A DNA stretch of 64,000 bases from Nemania diffusa (lineage: Eukaryota > Ascomycota > Sordariomycetes > Xylariales > Xylariaceae). The stretch lies in the NCBI GenBank assembly GCA_038501195.1, contig JBBPUQ010000002.1:2790001-2854000 (forward strand), written 5' to 3'. The position numbers and the translations under genes were made by a program. The notes under the pieces were generated by a model, which saw nothing but the letters and a program-made list of their open reading frames with translations, was not told where the DNA came from and ran no database searches. This document shows positions 48,172 through 60,367 of the stretch, piece after piece. Position 1 is the first letter of the stretch, and each line of letters starts with the position of its first letter.

Positions 48172-51100
48172 GTTGTTCAGCGTTGTGTTGACTTACACGA
48201 CAAGGCAATGCTCAGAACAAGGGACGCTTTGGAAAACACAAGACTGGGGAAGTTGGGTAGGCTTGGTCTAATGTCGCCTAAATAGGCTCTGCGTCAGTAG
48301 CACATGAGTCTATCGTGGGGTAGGCTCGACGGCCGCCGGTGACAGTGGGCGACGACGAACATTTTATACTGAGTATATACAATGTCCACGATATACTTTG
48401 TGGGGAGCGTGGAGAACATGGAGATGAAAGGGATTGTGGAGTTCGAACCCCTGTCGGCGGCGAGCTTGGCCAGGCGCATGTCACTAAGTACACATAGCGG
48501 CCCCCATATACCCTCCTGTACAGCTAGCGCAGGTTGGGTGGGATACAACGATACATCGATACATCGATACAACATGACATGTCAGGGAAACTGCAGAGGC
48601 AAAAACAGAACGTGCTGTCTCCCAACGTACTGTCCCCTACGGTACGAGATGTGGGTGGGTGGATGTACGTACATACATGTACGCAGTATGGGTGGAGGTC
48701 AATGCCGCCTGCGAGCGAGTGATAGGCCCTTCGATAAACACAATCATGATATTGATGCCTGCAAGCAAGACTTTTTAAAAAAAACGTCCAGGGGAGAGGT
48801 GTCGGCCGGTTTGGAGTAGAGGAGAGATCAGTTGAGAATGGAGCACATACCCATGCTCAACTAACCATACTTGGTCATCATGCCTTTTCCACTCATCTAA
48901 ACAAGACGTCGACCTGATTCACATGAAATGAGGCTCATTAATACCTATCCATGGTAGGATGCGAGGGGCGATGTCTTCGTCAGATGAATACGACAACTAC
49001 CTATCCAGCAAGCACGGCCAGAATCTCGGTCGGTTCGGCGTGTTGAAGCGGGAAGTATGTATTAAGTAGTGTATAACATGCTACCTATCCACCGCGTATG
49101 TAGATAGCACTCCATGTCGTCACTACTATCTAAGCCCATAGGTAGGTAGGCACGTAAATAGGGAATCAATGTGTGAGATAATAAACAGGATACATAAGTC
49201 CTGTGTGTAGACATCTGTAGCGGTAGTGGATAGGAAAAACACTACGCTACTCCGTAAAGATGGTCAGTCAGTTAGTTAGGTAGGTAGCAACAAAGCCCGG
49301 TGAAAGACCTGAGAATACCATACATGTAGGTATGTAGGCCAATGATCTGATGAGGCCCCTAGTTTACAATTCCTATCGCAATTGATACTTACGCATACAT
49401 ACATACATGTATGTAGGTCCTCCTTGAAGCCGTTAGGTGTGTGGCACAGCGCAGCAGATACCTACGTAAGTACGCATACTTAACTAACCTCACAGCTAAC
49501 CTCGCATGTAGATGCCTACATATAAGTACATATGTAGGTAGCACCTACATGTAGGTAGGATGTAGGCACTCGATACCGTCATGTCAAAGCTCTCTAACTT
49601 GGCCCACCAGGTACTCCTCATTCGTTAGGCCTACCTAGCAGCAGTAGGGCGAGAGCGGTAGGTACATAAAAAGTTGGGGGCGATGAAGAAGCTTAATCAC
49701 GGCGAGAAGGAACCGATTTGGAGATACCTAGCCAGCCACCCGCCTGTGCTTGTGCCTGTGCCTGCCTGTGCCTGTTGGCGCGCCGTGGTTGCCAGATCTC
49801 GGCGCCAGATCACTCACTAGGTACCTACCTACCTAGTCGGGCTGGAGGGATTTCCCGCCATCCCCCCTGCTACCAAGCTAGGCAGCTTCAGGGTTAAGAG
49901 AGAGAAAAAATCGACAAGGTCCTCTTTGACAAGGCCCTCTTTTCCTTTCACTGCTACGATCATCCGGCCAGCGATTCCAACTTGCCGTTAGAGGGTTGCA
50001 GCGAACCACATCGAAACACTAGCGCCCCAGCGTTTTCCCGATCTCGCGTTTACTTGTCCAGATCTCAGCGACGACTGCTAAGAGGTCATTGGCATGGCAT
50101 GCTCGGCGGAAGTACACAGGCATGCGTACTGTATGTGCAGTATGCACAACGCCCAACGCCCGGCCGTCAAGCCTCCAAGAAGAGGAAGAAGAAGAGTATT
50201 AATTGCGCACTAATGTGGAAATAATAGACACGGCCAACACGAGGGGGAAACAATTAACCTTGTACATATAGGCGGGTGGGCATTACGATGGGGATTCACG
50301 CCGTTCCAGCCCACTCACTCACTCACGGTCACAAATTAATATCAGGGCGCCCGTATGTATGCACCAAATTAGCGCTCGCTCGATATCGTGCGTGTAGCTC
50401 TACTGCATCGTCCTACCAATGTGCCATAAATCGCACGAGGTATACTCCCCACCTCTTACTCACCTCCTAACCTAGGCTATAGCATGGCATTGCTTAGCTA
50501 AAATCTTGGAAGTGTGGAATGCAAGTCGGTCAAATATTTCTTGGCAGCCGTTCGCTAAGCTCATCGCCTAGCAAACCTGAGCGGCCTGCCTCTTACTTAC
50601 GCATACTCTTCTCAACCTAAGTCAAACAAGATTCTCGCCGTCACAGCGGGGCTTGCTGGTTGACGTTTCCGTTAAGATGCCTTGTTTAACTAATCTTCCT
50701 CGTGCGAGGTACGTAGATGGCTGAGTAGGTACAGCATATGGCGCCCACGGTAGCATCTTGCAGCTCGGCCGCATTCTAGTGTAGCAAGATGGAGCAGTTG
50801 TACTCAACCGGATATCTTAGCCAACTCAGGGAACACGTTGATCTGGCCCGAACAGGATATGCTGACCGAAACAGGAACACCTATGGCTGGCTATGGCTGG
50901 CTATGGCGCCTGAGAGGGATCACAGTAGTGTCGATATCTAGCTTTCCTTGCCCATATGCGTCGGTAAAGCGGATCTACGGCGCTTGCGGTAATGTCCTGT
51001 CGTCAACTGCGGCGACGATACGACCCATCTAGCATCTTCCAATGAAAGAGAAGCTTCTCTGGAAAGCCTTAGGGCCGTGGGGAATTCGATCCGGATCAAC

Positions 51101-53402
51101 CGTGAGCCCCAACTTGTGATCCATGGCTCTCGGCTCAGTTCCTGTACATCTCCTCGCACGTCCAAACTTCCACTCAGGGGCGCCAAGTTTACCCCACACT
51201 TTCTGTGTATAGTAGCACAGAAATCCGGAGTGCAGTCATATCTCAACCACCCCAGGTGACACGTCCACTATAAACCTTACCCTGTGTTTCGTTCGCTTAA
51301 GCATCTAGACGACACGTGAAATGCGTTCATCATGCAGTCATTCGCTTAGCGAGGTGAGGCCCGAAGGAAAGCGAAAGAAGCTCTCGCTATATGTCACGGC
51401 TGGAGAGGGAGCCGAGCATCTGAGTACTAGAGACTGGCCACACAAGTTGCCTCACCCGTCTGTGCGAGACCAGCTTATATTAGATGCTATTCTTATCTCC
51501 CGAATGTGCAGGACCAGGCCTAGGTGGCGGATTCTTGGGCCGTTAGGGTAGAAACCAGCGCGCGGGTAAGGGTCTACGTCGATCTCCATCCTCTAGTAGA
51601 CATATATCTGTAGAGTCGACATTGTCGTTGCTAATCATACGGTAACTAATAACCATAAGCGCGTACGTAGTGGAAGCCTTTCGCGGGCCAGATGAGGGAA
51701 GTTAATTAGTTCCAGTCGAGGACCTGGTTGTCGCTACCATCAAAAGGAAGTGGCGAAGCAGTTCGTACCCTTGGAGATGACGAGGTGGTTAGATGTGATT
51801 TTGGGTCGTCGCCCATCTATAGCTCTAATATTGATACCACAGCCGAGTGGCGCCTGTAGAGCATCATCATCTATCTCCCTTGAAGAAGTCTTGTCCTGAC
51901 GACATGGAGTGCAGCTAGGCAGTCAAGCCCCTGCTAACAGCAGGTAACACACAGCTGTGGACGATAAGGGATTTTTTTAGTTAGCTCGTCAACTTCTCTT
52001 GACTACGAGAGTGACTGCTCTCTCAGTACAGTCATATTCTCGTTGGTAAGCGTAGCCGAAGAGGTGTAGGCGGCGAATTGGATGCGCATAGATTGGTGCT
52101 CTAAGTTAGTCCTTGTCATCAAAGAACGGCCGAGTATCTTCTAGACTCAAAGAGGAGTCGGCATGCCTAATCCAATCAGGTCTGGCTTAGCGTGTGGCCA
52201 TAATGTTCTATATATTAATATGTGCTACGCGTATTAGGACGTCCCCATCGAAATAGGCCGAGGGTTGCGCCTCGGGAGGCACATCTCCACCATGTTAGGC
52301 CGTCTAACGGTCAAATGGTGTTCACTTTGGGCCTGATCGGCCAGTGTCGCCAGCATCGAGTCGCCAAGAAACTATTATCACTCAGGTGATCTTCCCCAGA
52401 CTGTTCTAACGGCTTAGCGATAGCATCCACCTGACTTAATCTATATATGCAGGACAATTTACAAAGGTGAGCAACCTAGCTAGCCAACAAAGCGAATTAA
52501 CACATGGCGAGCTCGCCTACCTATGCTAAAGCTATAGGATGGCAAATCGCTATATTGAAGGGAAATTGCTTTAACACTCGGAACGTGTGAGGGTGCGCTG
52601 ATCTATGCTACAGTGTCGGTTCGGCGCTGTGCCCTCAAGTTCTAGATGTGAGTTGGACGTTTGGAGAAATATTCCATATCACTTGTCGGACGTCCTTACT
52701 CGTGTTCGTTACTATCAAAGATGGCAACATCGCAGGATTATAGATATTGAATCGGTTGACCATTGACCAACCACACGGCTTCTCAGGGACGGCATGTTCT
52801 ACCCAACAGGAAGTTTTAGAGTAACCGACATAGCGATCTGCCAAGCATGAGAGAATAGAGATATGGGGAAAGACCTGGGTTTGTGTACATCCTTGAATAT
52901 CTCAGTTTACTCTATTCTAGGTGTTCTTCTACCTGCATATGTAGCAAGAACCTCACGCATCGTAGAGGTCTTAACAGCCACGAACCCCGCGATTCCTTAG
53001 CTTTCCTTAGCTGGAAGCGAACGCGGTATGGCTCGTGCACAATGCACTCCAGGTCTCACTCTGACGCAGTGTTATTCAGCCGACTGGATGACATCCTGTA
53101 AGAGCTGTCTATTCTCTGAGCTGAAGCCCACCGGCGCCTGAGTCCTCTAAAGGTGGCTATCTGCAGAGCATCATGGTGATACTATAAGGGCCTGCGGTCC
53201 GATAACTACCCCTGGCTCTATCGTTCCTAGGGTCACGGTTGTGACTGTGTTGTATCATCGCATCCGCCCAGTGGCTAAGTTCGCTTAAGTCTCCACTACT
53301 CCTGCTACCCCCCATGGCTAAACCCGGATCCTCACGATGAACTCCGAGCATTTCGCCTATGAGATGTGATTATTCTGCTGCGAGGAGGCCGTTGAAGGCC
53401 CA
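48172..53402. other. Gene desert of about 5.2 kb with short tandem repeats
   Basis: No supportable gene. It holds ATACATCG repeats near 48549-48571, dense TACATGTAGGTA words at 49320-49565, GTGCCT repeats at 49746-49778, and CTATGGCTGG repeats near 50881-50906. The first few hundred bases should be the promoter of the regulator that starts at 48171. Confidence 0.55.
49320..49565. repeat. Cluster of TACATGTAGGTA-type words
   Basis: Repeated TACATACATGTATGTAGG, CCTACATATAAGTA and CACCTACATGTAGGTAGG segments, many of them self-complementary. Spacing is irregular. Confidence 0.65.
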
Positions 53403-55231
53403 CTATGATAACCGTAGTACTTGACATCGGCTGCTAATGCCGTCGAATATGCAAGTATCGTCAATGGGGATGTATTGCTTCGTGATAATTTTGATCGCTT
53501 CCTGTGCTACCATTCCTCCTGTTAGTGCAGAGATATTGTGAAGCTCGCCGCCTCCAGCTCTTGCAACCTCCTGGGCGATTTGCCCCATTCTCTCATATCC
53601 AGCAGCCTGGGGTATTAGCTGGGTGATGGTACTCATGATATCACCGGCGGTAGCAGTCGGGTTGTAGCTAGTAGCCTTCAGCGCCAGGTAGATGAAGAAA
53701 TTTGACAAGGGCAGGCTAAAGGCTCCGCCGGTCTCGATTTTCATCGCCTCTGCTGCTTCGTCATTTTCTTTCTCGGCATCTAGTGAACACAGTCAGAAGA
53801 TATCACTACGTAATTCGAAATAATCAACGTACCAAAGATCTGGCCGAGATCTAAACCCTTTGGACTTGTATTAATCAATTTGACGAAGCGGGCGTTCTTG
53901 CAGAAGAGGTCCACTTCGGTTGGGTTAACGTGTTCGCCACCAGCACTTTCTCTCACTGTCTCAAGCACCTCTTGCGCGTCTTTCCGAGCCTTTGCCTTGT
54001 ATAGACCCTGCAGCTTGACGTAAACGCTCGACTGTGCCTTCATATCAGGCAAAGAACCAGGCAGTGGGAGACAGCCATGCTTTTGGTAAAAGAGACGGAT
54101 AGCCTTGGCAATGATCCAGAAGGATGATTGTCGTTCGGCCTATTCTTTTCAGTTTTGTTTCCTTACAGGTTGCCTCAGAGTATAGATCTTACCTCGCTTG
54201 AGATTTGATGATTGAACACCTCCTCTAATCCGGTTTCTAACTCTGGTACCTTGATGTTTTTGTTTATTGCATCGATGGCTTCCTGGAAGTTCTCCTCCCC
54301 ACCCTCAGCACTATTAGTCCTTGAACCGGCCAACACAAACTTGCCAAACTCTCTCTTCTCCTTAGGGGCGGTAGGGTTTTTGCCATCGTATGATCGTCTC
54401 CATTGGTCCAGAAAGTGGAGCAGAATAACGAGGTATGGTAAATGACCATGCTCGTGATCATCAAGGGTATCTATCCCCTCAACCATCTCCTGTGCAAATG
54501 CAGATAGCTCTGGCCACGGTTGCAAGAGGCGAAGGTCTGTTGTCTTCTCCACTTCAGGGTGAGTTTCGACGATCGGGAAGGTTCCATGCAAGCTGAAGCG
54601 AAAGTAGGAGTAGAACCCCGCGGAGTGAATACACACGACTGGCGTCTGGTGTTGGCTTGCATGGGCCTCGATGGTGGCGAGTTCCTCTTTGTGTATAGGA
54701 TTTGTATACATGATCAGCGTGAAAGGGCCCGAAGTGTCTAAGACGCGTCGGAGGTCCAGCTTCTCCTACCCCACGCTGTTAGCATATCCATCATGTGCTC
54801 TTCTCGCCATCACGTACCTCATTCTTAGGGTACCAGTCCCCTTGGACTTCTGGATTCAGCTCGAGGAGGAGTTTAGTGCAGCACTCCGACCGTGACCTCC
54901 CTAGACAGCTCTCGTCGAGGAAGAAGTTCACACCCAAGTCGGCCTGATCTACGACAGTATCATCGACAATCACGAATTTACCGATCCCTGACTCTTTGTT
55001 AGTGTCGCTGCCTATGATTTTTCTCACGGTTCTCTCACCTGGAAGTACAAGGTTCTTCAAAGTCTCAACGCCGACGGTGCCGGCGCCCGAGTTAACTAGA
55101 AGGATATTGGCTGACTCGAGCGCGGCTTGACCACTAGCAGCCCATAGTCTGAGCTGGCGATCATACTTCTTTTCCTTCTCGGTTGGGCCCCGGAGCACTG
55201 GCGGCGTTTGGCCTAGCACGATCTCTGCCAT
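53403..55231 (-). CDS. ULA1: NEDD8-activating enzyme E1 regulatory subunit (ULA1 / APP-BP1)
   Basis: Predicted 539 residues; exons 55231-55039, 54987-54818, 54765-54193, 54139-53833 and 53779-53403, with four introns of 51-53 bases. It pairs with UBA3 to adenylate the NEDD8/Rub1 modifier that activates cullin ligases. The N-terminus has the E1 signature YDRQLRLWAASGQAALE and the ThiF nucleotide loop NSGAGTVGVETLKNLVLPG, continuing IGKFVIVDD across the first intron, then ADLGVNFFLDES. The middle matches the family (GPFTLIMYTN, HSAGFYSYFRFSLHG, LPYLVILLHFLDQW). The C-terminus ends with the second E1 lobe (GGGELHNISALTGGMVAQEAIKI, QYIPIDDTCIFDGI). As expected for this subunit, there is no catalytic cysteine domain. 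Length agrees with the usual 520-550 residues. Confidence 0.95.
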
Positions 55232-55823
55232 GCTGCTTTACAGGTGAGCTGTCCTGCCGGAAGGGCCACAACCAGGATGAGGTTTGTGTCACACTACTGT
55301 GTATATGTGTATATTAAAAGGGCCTAGAACGATCGATGTGGCGGTGATCAATAACGGCGATAACAAGCTGATTGTTACCTGTGAACCATCTATATGGAAA
55401 TTAACTTAGGGTAGGCAGATGAGTTGATACACCCAGAATAGAATAATGTTGCGATGTGAGACAAGGTGCGTGGTTGATTGCTTAGGGATGGTACAGTGCA
55501 GTCAGTACCACCCAGATAGGTATCTACTGTATCTAAGGTGCCTAACGTGGATGCTCCAGCCACAGCTGTTCCTGGCGGCGCTTGTCAGCTGCCATGGCTC
55601 TGGCGCACCTGGCAAGTCCTCAAATCAAACGGAGATATATCTACATACGTACTGTAGGTATATCAATCTCACACTCATCTTCTCCTAGTCTACTTAAGTT
55701 CTATCAAGTAGGTGGGTTGCAATTACAAAAAGAAAATTTAAAAAAAATGATAAGAAAAGCCCCTCCCTTGCTTTGCCCGATATTTCCCTCCCCATTCTAT
55801 CATACTAGTTCGTACAAATCCCT
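55232..55823. other. Intergenic region
   Basis: Promoter of ULA1 and 3' flank of the next gene; both are on the minus strand. Nothing else is seen. Confidence 0.45.
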
Positions 55824-56751
55824 TCATAGCATTTCACTTCTACCTTCAGTCCGGTCGGTAGTCTCTAAGAGCTCAGATTTAGGGTTGCCGTCGATCTCTG
55901 CTGGACGTTGTATTATTAGCATTGAAGGGTGTTCCCTGTACTGATTTCTCCCTTTGCTGCTCTCGTGTATATGCTGAGATACTTTATTCACGCTCTCGCT
56001 TGAGCCTATCTTCTTCCGCATGCAAAACCACCAAATTAGCCCGGCTATAATTGTGATTCCAGCAACACCTCCAACAACAGCGCCCGCAATGGTACCCCCA
56101 GGGGCGATGTTGCTCGTATGCGGGGATGGAGACGGAGGTGGAGATGGGGTTAGAGTATGATTCGTCGGCTGCACTACCGTCGTGCTAGAAGATGCTAGGA
56201 GTCGGATGACTAAGGTAAACGCTTCACGTCGAGCAAAGATGTGAGGATCACTTACTTTGATCGACAACAGAAAGAGGGGCTGCGTGGTCTGGGAGAATCT
56301 TCCCCGACAGAGAACACCCATCGCTGTCGTCAATATTATAGCCAATCTGACCCGTCTCACAGCAAAAATACCCGCCATTGTCGAACATACTCCATGAGCT
56401 ATTCGCACATGAAGGGGTCTTGACAAGTGCTAACGTACAATTCACATTAGCGGGACAACAGGCTGTATTATATTGGGTTGGACACTACACTCGCAATTAG
56501 TTACTATCACCTCAAGCGTAATTTATAGGGGGTGAAAACATGAGGACAGTGTAGGGGAAAGCCTTGGTCCAAAAAGTAGCTGCTCTAATAAGAGTCTGTA
56601 AAACAAGAAGATATTGATTCCGATAATTGCTTACGGTTGTTGAGGATGGGCAGCAGGCTCGGTATGGGTTCATCGTTTCTCCGCAGTCAACTTCCGTTGT
56701 CAAGAGACACGAGCCATTGCGACGAATTGCCCAACCGGGTCCCGTAGACAT
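55824..56751 (-). CDS. Cys-rich single-pass membrane protein
   Basis: Predicted 238 residues; exons 56751-56635, 56484-56256 and 56194-55824 (the acceptor at 56210 is an in-frame alternative). The first 115 residues form a Cys-rich domain with repeated Cys-Cys pairs: WAIRRNGSCLLTTEVDCG, YRACCPSS, CPTQYNTACCPANVNC, YFCCETGQIGY. A Thr/Pro/Ser-rich stalk follows (TLTPSPPPSPSPH). One membrane helix comes next (GTIAGAVVGGVAGITIIAGLIWWFCM), with a basic stop-transfer MRKK. The last 65 residues are polar and cytosolic. I recall similar ectodomains in many ascomycete membrane proteins of unknown role. No signal peptide is visible at the chosen start, so membrane insertion may rely on the single helix or an upstream exon is missing. 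Cell-surface sensor is only a guess. Confidence 0.75.
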
Positions 56752-59700
56752 GATGATGGGTATACGGTTATGATAGAAAGCCCGGTTACCCTAAACCGGA
56801 GTTTAATTTCAAAAGTTGACTTCGCAGGTTAACGATTTTCTCACCACCTGTGGTGAGTTTTGTTGGACTAGCGAGCCTTTCTAAATTAGCTCACATAAGG
56901 TCAGAAAGTTCTCGTTCAGCAAAGTCGATTAGCCCGCTTTTGGTAGGTGACATCGAAGACGTCGAAGGCGCCAATATCATCAGCAGTGGCGTAGCGAGAT
57001 TTTGATCGTAATCCAAGACATGAGATTTATCATCGTTACACTATTCAAATGCATTAAAGGCTGACATGTTTTACCCCACGTCATTAACCCTCAAAGAATA
57101 GACATTAAAGCATAGGTATGCTTAAAAGCGTAGCACCGGCCACTTCTGCCCGAGTTTCTTTTCCTTCGTTATGCGTAGCTCATTTATTCCTATTAAGATA
57201 TATCTATGTATAATGGAAGAATCTTGACCAATTTATGTGTACCTAAGATCAAACGTCTCTACTAATACTATCGTACATCTTAGTCTCGTACTAAGATAAG
57301 CGGATTTGTGTACTCCCAACGCTATCATATTCTCTCGAACATGCCGTATATTACTTTGCAAGGGTAAGGAAGCCATGTAGATATCGTTTGTTCATTACGC
57401 TTACCATGAATGGCCCTGGTGTGGGCGTATTCTTCCAGCATATTCCCCACTTCTGCGAAATATGTAAGTGACCTAGAGTTGTTAGCATATAGTCTCAACC
57501 GCCTTAGATCATATTTTCTCGGAAATAGAGTCTCAATTAGAATCTTGATGTACAACTAATATAATTTCCTCAGTGGTCTAAGTAGGCATTTTGAGAAACT
57601 CTAGAGTTTAAGATAACATTGACAGCAACCTAGTTTCCAGGGGGGGCTGGCAGCGAGTAAAACTACGAGCGTTATCTTATACAACGCATTTCAGCTTGAC
57701 ATGCGGTCATTAAATATATCCTGTTCACACTTGCAAACTAACCTCTATTTCTAATGACCAAGTAATTATCTTTGCTTTGGCAGTAAAATCCCTGTAATGT
57801 GCTTATATATAGTTAAAGTTTTAAAGTGAAGGTTAATTGTAAATTGGGTGTTAACCCGGCACATCTATCAGCCCATTTCAACAAACACTAGATAAGCAAG
57901 GTAAACCCCCGCACGTGTAAGGATGTGGATCGTGATGCATCCTAGTTAGTGAGGTCTGAAGGTTGCTCAAGCAAGCTCACAAGCGACCATACAAGATTAA
58001 GGTTAAGTGACGATTTTACAGGATGAGTGATTAAGACTAAACAAGCCATCTTATACTCGTTCCGCATTTGCGTGCTACCACACCGTCGGATTACTAGAAA
58101 CTATGCTACCCAGAAAACCCAGGAGAAATACCTGGGCTAGGGTGGATTGCGATAAGCACGGAAATAAGCCTTATATATATATATATATATTAACCCAATC
58201 TTGCGTGAAAGCTAGTAAACGTGCGGTTAATTAATGCTTAGACGCACTATAATATCAAGTCTCTCCGAGATTTGAGTTCCAAAGTCGCAGCTCTCTAATC
58301 TCAAGTAAATATGTGTAGGGCCGGGCTACCGCTACTACAACTATAAGACACCATGTGCCTACCACCTCAGACAGGACCAGAGAACAATGGTTAGCTCATA
58401 GTCAACGGAGTCGCCGAAATACAGAGACCTGGTTCGACGTGATGTGGGAGTAGATCAGCATATTTAATTGGTAACGAGGTATACTAGACGCGAGTGCATC
58501 ACAAAGGTCTTGGTTTGTGTAGAGATGGACAACGCTATTTACGGAAGCAACCGGCGGGGTGGCGCTGCATGACTCATCCCTTGTATAAAGAACATATAGA
58601 AATACAGAGCACTAGGTTGATATATAAACTGTTTGTAGCTGGGCGCATTGCGTGCTACCCTGAAATGCCCACCTCATCCTTGCGGGGGTCATTAAGTCAG
58701 CCATAGTTGAGGGTGGAGGGCGAACGGTGACCTTGGGAGGGATGTTAACGTTACAGTCTAGAATAATCCTGTCCATGAATTGTGCCTCGACCCCGAGTGT
58801 GCTTGTCACACAGGTTTGCAAACGGTAGCTTAAACGTCGGCACCTGACCGAGAAGTAGGTCGCGTGAGAAGCAGGAAAACAAATGTTGTACTTTGTCACT
58901 AATTATATGGTATGGATATGCAAGAGAGACTGTCAATCTTTTATATATCGGCCTCGTAATGTCGCCCTAAATTTTATTTCATAGATTTTAACATACATTG
59001 AGTAGGCTAGTGTATCTATTTTCAAGTAACCCGGCTGGCCAAACACAAGGTAGTCGTAGTGAAAGCAGTTATACATTGTATTTTCTATCCCTTAGGAACC
59101 TACGTAAGTACATGATTCTCAGCCTTATCGCTCACTGATGCGGCATTCATTTCGGTAAATTCCGGGGAGATCTTGTAAGAGGCGAGAATCTATCTAACGG
59201 CCGAGATCCCCTTCTTATGTACCGTTTGAAAGAGGCAAAGCGTCGACTTACTCGTCCCAGGCTAAGCTTCGATCCGAGATAATAGGAAATGGGTCGATAT
59301 GCTAGTGACACAGTGTATCTAGGTACGAAACATCAACGAGAAGAGATCGAGTAGAAATTACGAGCTATGCGCCATGTATGACCAAGTTCGGAGGGTCTGA
59401 TCAGCGATGATTCCCCTATGTTTAAATTTAAGGCACTTTAATATCTACAAAAAGAAAGGAGAGGACTGAATCCCTTGCATAGACATATGCGGGTAGAGTC
59501 CGCACCCATTGGGACTGAGCGTTAATATGCTGGCATCCTAGCAATATCTCGCATTCGCCTAAAAGATTTGGTTGTATTAGGCATAATAAATTATCCAGGC
59601 TGGTTGTTGCGAACTCTGTACATGAAATGATACATCCCTAGCACCTGCTGTTGGTCTTCATAGCCAGCAATTTACAGGTTTGTGAGAAAGGAACACGGCA

Positions 59701-60367
59701 CGTGTGGGCTTACTTTGGTCTCTATCTAGTTGGGTGAAGACCGTTTTCCGACTCGATTTGCTGGGGCTGGTATTATTAATATACCGTACTTTTCGGGTGT
59801 CGTAAAAAAAAGACATCGAGTTATGAGAAACGCCACCAAGGAACGTCACTCGCTGACATATATTGTGGATGGGATGATGATGATTCTAGTTCGACGCCCC
59901 GATATCGCCGATAGGTCGGGCTGGGCATGGGCAATAAGCGAATGCGAGGACGAAAGGGTCCAATATTATGGGCGACGCTAAAATTGGCTAACTTGCTTCC
60001 GCACCATGGACTCAAGTTCGTCCGTGTATACTTGCGCATTCTTAGTAGTGCTAGCAAACTCCCTTTGTGTAGCAATATCATAGGGCAGCTTGGGAGGGAT
60101 TGAGGTTTCGCATCCGCAATGCCTACCTCGTGTCTGCAATGTTCTAGTGATATCTTTTGGAGCGCATCTCGTCGAGTTCGCCCGACCGCTCCGTATATAT
60201 GTGTCATACCGTAGAACCAACAGCCATGCAACTACTATGTAGTCTTATATATAAGACATGTACCACTGTGGCACGCTTTTAGGAAATATATTGCTTTTGG
60301 CTTAATCCTTTGAAAAGCCAACAGCTTGTTTTCTCCTGGTTTATTCTTCTCCTAGCACATCGGAAAT
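56752..60367. other. Gene desert of about 3.6 kb
   Basis: No supportable gene. AT-rich, with a TA microsatellite at 58171-58191. Open stretches of up to 136 codons, such as 59821-60231 on the minus strand, have no recognisable content. The last 300 bases hold the promoter of the transporter gene. Confidence 0.5.
58171..58191. repeat. TA microsatellite
   Basis: About ten TA units without interruption. Confidence 0.9.

Noticed and set aside
48440..48460. GAGTTCGAACCCC, a possible tRNA T arm
   Set aside because: The flanking bases do not form a T stem or cloverleaf and no A box precedes it.
59821..60231. 136-codon open frame on the minus strand
   Set aside because: No domain or splice partners, and it sits in an AT-rich gap upstream of the transporter.
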